Shown piece after piece: positions 5,932-9,688 of a stretch of 9,688 nucleotides of DNA. The stretch is from NCBI GenBank assembly GCA_030683195.1, contig JAUXQA010000529.1:1-9688 (forward strand). Reading direction: 5' to 3'. The position numbers and the translations under genes are program-made. The notes beneath the pieces are model-generated. The model had not been told where the DNA came from. It was given only the letters and a program-made list of their open reading frames with translations, and searched no databases. Source of the DNA: Rhodoferax sp. (GTDB lineage Bacteria > Pseudomonadota > Gammaproteobacteria > Burkholderiales > Burkholderiaceae_C). The first letter of the stretch is position 1; the number at the start of each line of letters is the position of its first letter.

Positions 5932-6801
5932 ATGAAACCCAAAGACGGCCACACCCTCGACAGCCTTTACAACAACCGCGCGCTGGTGCCGGATTTTGCC
6001 AATTATTTCTCGCGCTGGCAGGCCGCCGCGTCAATGGCGCGCGAGACCCTGTCGTGTGAACTTGATGTGCCCTACGGGCCTGATGCCAGCGAGATGCTGG
6101 ATATCTTTAATGCCAGTGACATGCAGGCGAAGGCACCCGTGCTGGTGTTTATACACGGCGGCTATTGGCGTTCCCTGGACAAGGCGGATCACTCATTTAT
6201 TGCGCCAGCGTTCACGGCGGCCGGCGCGTGCGTGGTCATGCCGAACTATGCTTTATGTCCAGCGGTGACCATTCCCCAGATCACGCTGCAAATGGTTCAG
6301 GCCTTGGCTTGGATTTACCGAAACATTGCGAACTACGGTGGTGACCCCCGCCGCATCACGGTGGTGGGCCACTCGGCGGGCGGGCATTTGGCGGCGATGC
6401 TGCTGACCTGTCTCTGGAAGGCAGTGGGCAAGGATTTGCCGGTTCGCCTGATCAAGAACGCCGTGTCGATTTCAGGCTTGTATGAACTGGAGTCCATCCG
6501 GCGCACGCCATTTCTACAGGATTCGCTTAAATTGACATCGGCCCAAGTCAAAAAAGCGAGTCCGGCGTGGCTGCCCGCGCCCAAGGTGTCGGGTGGGCGA
6601 GGGGTGTTGTGCAGTGTGGCTGGGGGCGATGAGAGCGCAGCATTCATGGAGCACAACGCTTTGATCCAGCAGGCCTGGGGCCACAAGGCGGTGCCCGTGG
6701 CCGAAGTGTTGCCGGGCCTCAACCACTTCAGCATTCTGGAAGCGCTCATTCAGCCGGGTCACCGACTGAATGAGCTGACCCGCGCTGCCTTGTTCGACTA
6801 G
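5932..6801 (+). CDS. Alpha/beta hydrolase (esterase / arylformamidase-like)
   Basis: The gene encodes 289 residues. HGGYW (75-79) supplies the oxyanion hole, and GHSAG (146-150) is the nucleophile elbow with Ser148. The probable acid is Asp233 in GGDES and the base is His265 in LNHFS. The HGGYW form, rather than the HGGG of hormone-sensitive lipases, resembles the kynurenine formamidase branch of this fold, but no kyn gene is nearby and the substrate is unknown. There is no signal peptide, so it is cytoplasmic. ATG 5932 is chosen because GGAA lies 7 bases upstream and because related proteins, as remembered, begin shortly before the YNNRA motif (13-17). An ATG at 5890 would add 14 residues and lacks a ribosome site. 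It faces guaC tail to tail, 23 bp apart. Confidence 0.85.
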   Translation: MKPKDGHTLDSLYNNRALVPDFANYFSRWQAAASMARETLSCELDVPYGPDASEMLDIFNASDMQAKAPVLVFIHGGYWRSLDKADHSFIAPAFTAAGACVVMPNYALCPAVTIPQITLQMVQALAWIYRNIANYGGDPRRITVVGHSAGGHLAAMLLTCLWKAVGKDLPVRLIKNAVSISGLYELESIRRTPFLQDSLKLTSAQVKKASPAWLPAPKVSGGRGVLCSVAGGDESAAFMEHNALIQQAWGHKAVPVAEVLPGLNHFSILEALIQPGHRLNELTRAALFD

Positions 6802-6807
6802 CATGCC

Positions 6808-6824
6808 GGCCCGGAGGCAGGGCC
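6808..6824. terminator. Short GC hairpin between convergent genes
   Basis: GGCCC (6808-6812) pairs with GGGCC (6820-6824) around a 7-base loop, filling the gap between the hydrolase and guaC stop codons. There is no T-run on either side, so this is at best a weak or Rho-assisted bidirectional terminator. Confidence 0.3.
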
Positions 6825-7802
6825 TCACATCAGCAGGTGCTCACCTGCATTGTCACCACCCAAGGTGACGTAGTTCACCTTGCGGATGTCCATGAGTTTC
6901 TTGCCACCTGAGTAGCTGATGGAGCTTTGGATGTCTTGCTCCATTTCGACCATGGTTTCCAGTAACTTGCCTTTGGTGGGCTCCAGAATGCGCTTGCCCT
7001 CCACATGCTTGTATTCGCCCTTATTGAAGTCGCTGGCAGAGCCGTAGTATTCCTTGAACAGCTTGCCATCGACTTCGACGGTCTGGCCCGGGCTTTCTTC
7101 ATGGCCTGCCAGCATGGAGCCAATCATGACCATGGTGGCGCCAAAGCGGATGGACTTGGCAATATCGCCATGCTCGCGAATGCCACCGTCGGCAATGATC
7201 GGCTTCGTGGCCACACGGGCGCACCACTTGAGTGCGCTCAATTGCCAGCCGCCCGTACCAAACCCGGTTTTGAGCTTGGTGATGCAGACCTTGCCGGGGC
7301 CGATGCCGACCTTGGTGGCGTCGGCGCCCCAGTTTTCCAGGTCAATCACCGCCTCAGGGGTGGCAACGTTACCGGCAATGATGAACGTGGACGGCATTTT
7401 TTCCTTGAGGTAGCCGATCATGTTTTTCACGCTGTCGGCATGACCGTGGGCGATGTCGATGGTCACGTACTCGGGTGTCAAACCCAGGGCGGCCAGTTGG
7501 TCCACGGTGTCATAGTCCGGCTTCTTGACGCCGAGCGAGATGGACGCGTAAAGGCCTTTGGCCTTCATGTCCTTGACGAACTGCACGTTGTCCAGATCGA
7601 ATCGGTGCATCACATAAAAGTAGCCGTTTTGGGCCAGCCAGACACAAATGGACTCGTTCACCACCGTTTTCATGTTGGCGGGGACTACCGGGATGCGAAA
7701 GCGGCGCGGACCCAACTCCACGCTGGCATCGCACTCCGAGCGGCTCTCCACGCGGCATTTTCGGGGCAGCAAGAGAATATTGTCGTAATCAAAAATTTCC
7801 AT
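6825..7802 (-). CDS. guaC: GMP reductase, Bacillus-type (type 2)
   Basis: GuaC converts GMP to IMP and ammonia with NADPH, returning guanine nucleotides to the purine pool. The 325-residue protein is a TIM barrel of the IMPDH/GMPR family without the CBS insert of IMPDH. The active-site loop GIGPGKVCITK (166-176) carries catalytic Cys173. IIADGGIR (202-209) and GATMVMIGSMLAGHEESPG (221-239) are the phosphate-binding and flap-side segments. VTIDIAHGH (113-121) and IIAGNVATPEAV (141-152) are also typical. Length and sequence follow the remembered Bacillus subtilis enzyme (about 326 residues) more than the E. coli one (about 347). ATG 7802 is chosen because AGGAG (7811-7815) lies 8 bases upstream; the open frame to 7898 runs through the upstream terminator. 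No obvious purine operator is seen in its leader. Confidence 0.95.
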   Translation of the reverse strand: MEIFDYDNILLLPRKCRVESRSECDASVELGPRRFRIPVVPANMKTVVNESICVWLAQNGYFYVMHRFDLDNVQFVKDMKAKGLYASISLGVKKPDYDTVDQLAALGLTPEYVTIDIAHGHADSVKNMIGYLKEKMPSTFIIAGNVATPEAVIDLENWGADATKVGIGPGKVCITKLKTGFGTGGWQLSALKWCARVATKPIIADGGIREHGDIAKSIRFGATMVMIGSMLAGHEESPGQTVEVDGKLFKEYYGSASDFNKGEYKHVEGKRILEPTKGKLLETMVEMEQDIQSSISYSGGKKLMDIRKVNYVTLGGDNAGEHLLM

Positions 7803-7810
7803 GGCACAGG

Positions 7811-7815
7811 CTCCT
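7811..7815 (-). promoter_or_regulatory. Ribosome binding site AGGAG for guaC
   Basis: On the minus strand AGGAG is 8 bases before the ATG at 7802. It decides against the 32-residue N-terminal extension of the open frame. Confidence 0.75.
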
Positions 7816-7882
7816 GAGGGCTGTTGTTGAACAGATGAGCGCTTGGCCTGGCCGGTTGATGCTGCCCCTGAAAAAAGGCAAC

Positions 7883-7914
7883 AAAAAACCGGGCGCAAGA
7901 AGCTTGGGCCCGGT
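7883..7914 (-). terminator. Rho-independent terminator between the CxxC protein gene and guaC
   Basis: On the minus strand ACCGGGC (7914-7908) pairs with GCCCGGT (7894-7888), with extra AAG/CTT pairing inside the loop, followed by a run of T (7888-7883). It lies 17 bases after the stop of the CxxC protein gene. guaC must therefore have its own promoter in the roughly 80 bp at 7803-7882, where no convincing boxes were found. Confidence 0.88.
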
Positions 7915-7931
7915 GTCTGATTCTACTAGCG

Positions 7932-8630
7932 TCACTGTGCCGGTGTGCAGCGGGACAGGGCTATAGACCTTATACGACCCTGCGTATCTTCCACCCAGCC
8001 GAGCACGCTCAAGTTGTCCGGGTTGGCGCCTGCGGGGATGCTCAAGGGGCGGGATTCCATGAAACGGGCAGGCTGGTCCTTGTCTTTGGCCAGCGGTCGT
8101 GTCCACTCTGTCTTGAGTAAATTTCTGGCCAGGCGGCGCTCCATGGGCGAGCCCTCTGTGCCGGCAGGAATAGCTTCCAGCATCAGCAGCCAGGCCGTCC
8201 AGGGGCCTGCGGTGGCGGTTTTTGCGGGTTTCATTTCAATGGAGGTACCCAGGTAGTCGTTGAAGGCAAGACCGTGGGCGACACGCAGGGGGAGGGTACG
8301 GGCGCTGGCCAGTGGGCTGTTGGTGACCAAAGTCTTGGCGGGCACAGCTTGCTTGAGTTGGGCCAGGCGGGTGAGCGCGTCACGGCTGGCCGCAGCCGAC
8401 AACGGCGCCTCGTCGCCCCGAGGGCTGGGCACGATCCAGTCGATGATGACGGCCTGGGTGTTGACTTGGAGTGCGGGAGGCTCGCTCCAGCAGGTGGGGC
8501 AGTCGGCGCTGATGAACCGCTCCACGAGGGCCACCGGCATGGGTTGGCCGTCGCTGGCGCAAAACGACTGGGCCCGGGCGGCGGGCGCCAAGCAGGCGCA
8601 GAGTGTCACAAGGAGCAAAAGACGTTTCAT
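7932..8630 (-). CDS. Secreted thioredoxin-like CxxC protein (DUF1223-like), function unknown
   Basis: This 232-residue protein has a signal peptide (MKRLLLLVTLCACLAPAARA) with likely cleavage after ARA (20), so it should be periplasmic. Residues 32-48 (MPVALVERFISADCPTCW) resemble the first strand and active-site helix of thioredoxin-like folds, with CPTC at 44-47. This loosely recalls DUF1223 proteins (ELFTSQGCSSCPPAD), but the rest diverges. Two further Cys, 24 and 228, could form a structural disulphide. A block around 117-133 (VAHGLAFNDYLGTSIEM) seems conserved in related Comamonadaceae hypotheticals as remembered. The role could be thiol redox or copper handling, but no partner gene supports either. 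The start is ATG 8630, with only a weak GAAAG upstream. The gene ends in a clear terminator. The fold assignment is moderate and the function unknown. Confidence 0.8.
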   Translation of the reverse strand: MKRLLLLVTLCACLAPAARAQSFCASDGQPMPVALVERFISADCPTCWSEPPALQVNTQAVIIDWIVPSPRGDEAPLSAAASRDALTRLAQLKQAVPAKTLVTNSPLASARTLPLRVAHGLAFNDYLGTSIEMKPAKTATAGPWTAWLLMLEAIPAGTEGSPMERRLARNLLKTEWTRPLAKDKDQPARFMESRPLSIPAGANPDNLSVLGWVEDTQGRIRSIALSRCTPAQ

Positions 8631-8641
8631 GGGGGGCTTTC

Positions 8642-8647
8642 TACAAT
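8642..8647 (+). promoter_or_regulatory. Candidate -10 box TACAAT of uvrD
   Basis: TACAAT matches the -10 consensus in five of six bases. The expected transcription start, about 7 bases downstream, falls on or next to the uvrD ATG at 8654. The -35 region lies inside the first codons of the divergent CxxC gene and matches poorly. Confidence 0.35.
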
Positions 8648-8653
8648 ACCAGG

Positions 8654-9688
8654 ATGTTCTCAGAAAATTCCCAACCGGGCGCGCAAGGCTCCCCGCTCCT
8701 GCAAAATCTCAACCCCGAACAGCGGGCCGCTGTGAGCTTGCCGGCCGAGCACGCGCTCATTCTGGCGGGGGCCGGATCGGGCAAAACCCGGGTGTTGACC
8801 ACCCGCATTGCCTGGCTCTTGCAGACCGGACAGGTGTCCCCCGGCGGCATCATGGCGGTGACCTTTACCAACAAGGCGGCCAAGGAGATGATGACCCGGC
8901 TGTCTGCGATGCTGCCCGTGAATGTACGGGGCATGTGGATTGGCACCTTTCATGGGTTGTGCAACCGGTTTTTGCGAGCCCACTTCAAGTTGGCCAATCT
9001 ACCGCAGAGTTTTCAGATTCTGGATACGCAAGACCAGCTTTCCAGCATCAAGCGCCTGTACAAGCAGTTCAATATCGATGACGAGCGTTTTCCGGCCAAG
9101 CAGATGCAGTGGTTCATTGGCAGCTGCAAGGAAGATGGTCTGCGCCCCAACGCTGTAGAGGTACGAGACGACGAAACCCGCAAGAAGGTCGAGATTTACC
9201 AGCTCTACGAGGACCAGTGCCAGCGCGAAGGCGTGGTGGATTTTGGGGAGCTGATGTTGCGCAGTTTCGAGGTCTTGCGGGATAACGACCCTATTCGCGA
9301 GCATTACCAGCGGCGTTTTCGGCACATTTTGATTGATGAGTTTCAGGACACCAACAAGTTGCAATACGCCTGGATCAAGATGCTGGCGGGCACCGGTGCG
9401 CACGGCTCGGCAGATGACGCGGGTTTCAACCCCACCGGCTGTGTGTTGGCTGTGGGCGACGATGACCAGAGCATTTATGCCTTTCGGGGTGCGCGCGTGG
9501 GCAATATGGCGGATTTTGTTCGCGAGTTCAAGGTGCGCCACCAGATCAAGCTGGAAGAAAACTACCGCAGCGGCAGCAACATTCTGGACTCGGCCAATGA
9601 GCTGATCAGCCACAACAGCAAGCGCCTGGGGAAGAACCTGCGCACCTCCCAGGGCCCTGGCGAGCCCGTGCGGGTGTTTGAAGCCACC
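8654..9688 (+). CDS. uvrD: DNA helicase II UvrD (3' end beyond window)
   Basis: The frame is open to the last base, giving 345 codons of what is normally a protein of over 700 residues. UvrD is a 3'-5' superfamily 1 ATPase that removes the incised strand in nucleotide excision repair and mismatch repair and clears RecA filaments. Visible motifs are the Q motif LNPEQRAAV (19-27), Walker A GAGSGKT (39-45), motif Ia AVTFTNKAAKEM, motif Ib GTFHGLCNRF, Walker B DEFQDTN, motif III GDDDQSIYAFRGA and motif IV EENYRS. The sequence follows Burkholderiales UvrD closely, as remembered, rather than Rep. The start is ATG 8654, the only one before the Q motif. AGG directly abuts it, so there is no spaced ribosome site. 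It is divergent from the CxxC gene, 23 bp away. Confidence 0.93.
   Translation, partial: MFSENSQPGAQGSPLLQNLNPEQRAAVSLPAEHALILAGAGSGKTRVLTTRIAWLLQTGQVSPGGIMAVTFTNKAAKEMMTRLSAMLPVNVRGMWIGTFHGLCNRFLRAHFKLANLPQSFQILDTQDQLSSIKRLYKQFNIDDERFPAKQMQWFIGSCKEDGLRPNAVEVRDDETRKKVEIYQLYEDQCQREGVVDFGELMLRSFEVLRDNDPIREHYQRRFRHILIDEFQDTNKLQYAWIKMLAGTGAHGSADDAGFNPTGCVLAVGDDDQSIYAFRGARVGNMADFVREFKVRHQIKLEENYRSGSNILDSANELISHNSKRLGKNLRTSQGPGEPVRVFEAT

Noticed and set aside
7005..7817. Plus-strand open frame of 270 codons
   Set aside because: It is a reverse-complement shadow of guaC; the GMP reductase motifs on the minus strand are unambiguous.
8260..9081. Plus-strand open frame of 273 codons across the CxxC gene and uvrD
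   Set aside because: It is out of frame with the helicase motifs of uvrD and antisense to a gene with a signal peptide and CxxC.
8999..9613. Minus-strand open frame of 204 codons
   Set aside because: It is antisense to uvrD; the Walker B and motif III sequences lie on the plus strand.

Overview
This is a Betaproteobacteria-like, moderately GC-rich window, most consistent with Burkholderiales/Comamonadaceae (Rhodoferax/Polaromonas-like). That placement rests on the gene set and on remembered family sequences: a DUF802–OmpA–DUF2894 cluster, a small phasin, DUF5710 next to CYTH, and the UvrD sequence. No database search was possible. Gene density is normal. No insertion sequence, CRISPR array or prophage gene is visible.

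Layout. (1) Bases 1-3070, plus strand: three genes overlapping by ATGA or 4-bp junctions. The first is the C-terminal part of a MotA/TolQ-type membrane protein with a very long helical tail (DUF802), cut by the left edge. The second is a MotB/ZorB-like protein with one membrane helix and an OmpA peptidoglycan-binding domain. The third is a DUF2894 protein. Together they look like an uncharacterised ion-driven stator complex, built like the ZorAB pair of Zorya but without recognisable Zorya effectors in view. (2) Bases 3089-3810, minus strand: a two-gene unit, DUF5710 then a CYTH (triphosphate tunnel) protein. (3) Bases 3966-4448, plus strand: a phasin of polyhydroxyalkanoate granules, divergent from unit 2 across an AT-rich region with two dyad elements. 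(4) Bases 4492-4858: initiator tRNA-Met (plus) and tRNA-Lys(TTT) (minus), each followed by a terminator hairpin. The tRNA-Lys has U instead of A at position 37. (5) Bases 4925-6801: a divergent pair, an NAD(P)-dependent beta-hydroxyacid dehydrogenase (minus) and an alpha/beta hydrolase (plus). (6) Bases 6825-8630, minus strand: a Bacillus-type GMP reductase (guaC) and, upstream of it behind a clear terminator, a secreted thioredoxin-like CxxC protein. (7) Base 8654 to the right edge, plus strand: the N-terminal part of DNA helicase UvrD, divergent from the CxxC protein with only 23 bp between start codons.

Most of the window is housekeeping or storage metabolism. The part most likely to hide an undescribed system is the stator-like cluster at 1-3070. 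Secondary points are the phasin control region, the DUF5710–CYTH pair, the tRNA-Lys loop and the possible leaderless start of uvrD. Every stretch without a gene is under 300 bases.
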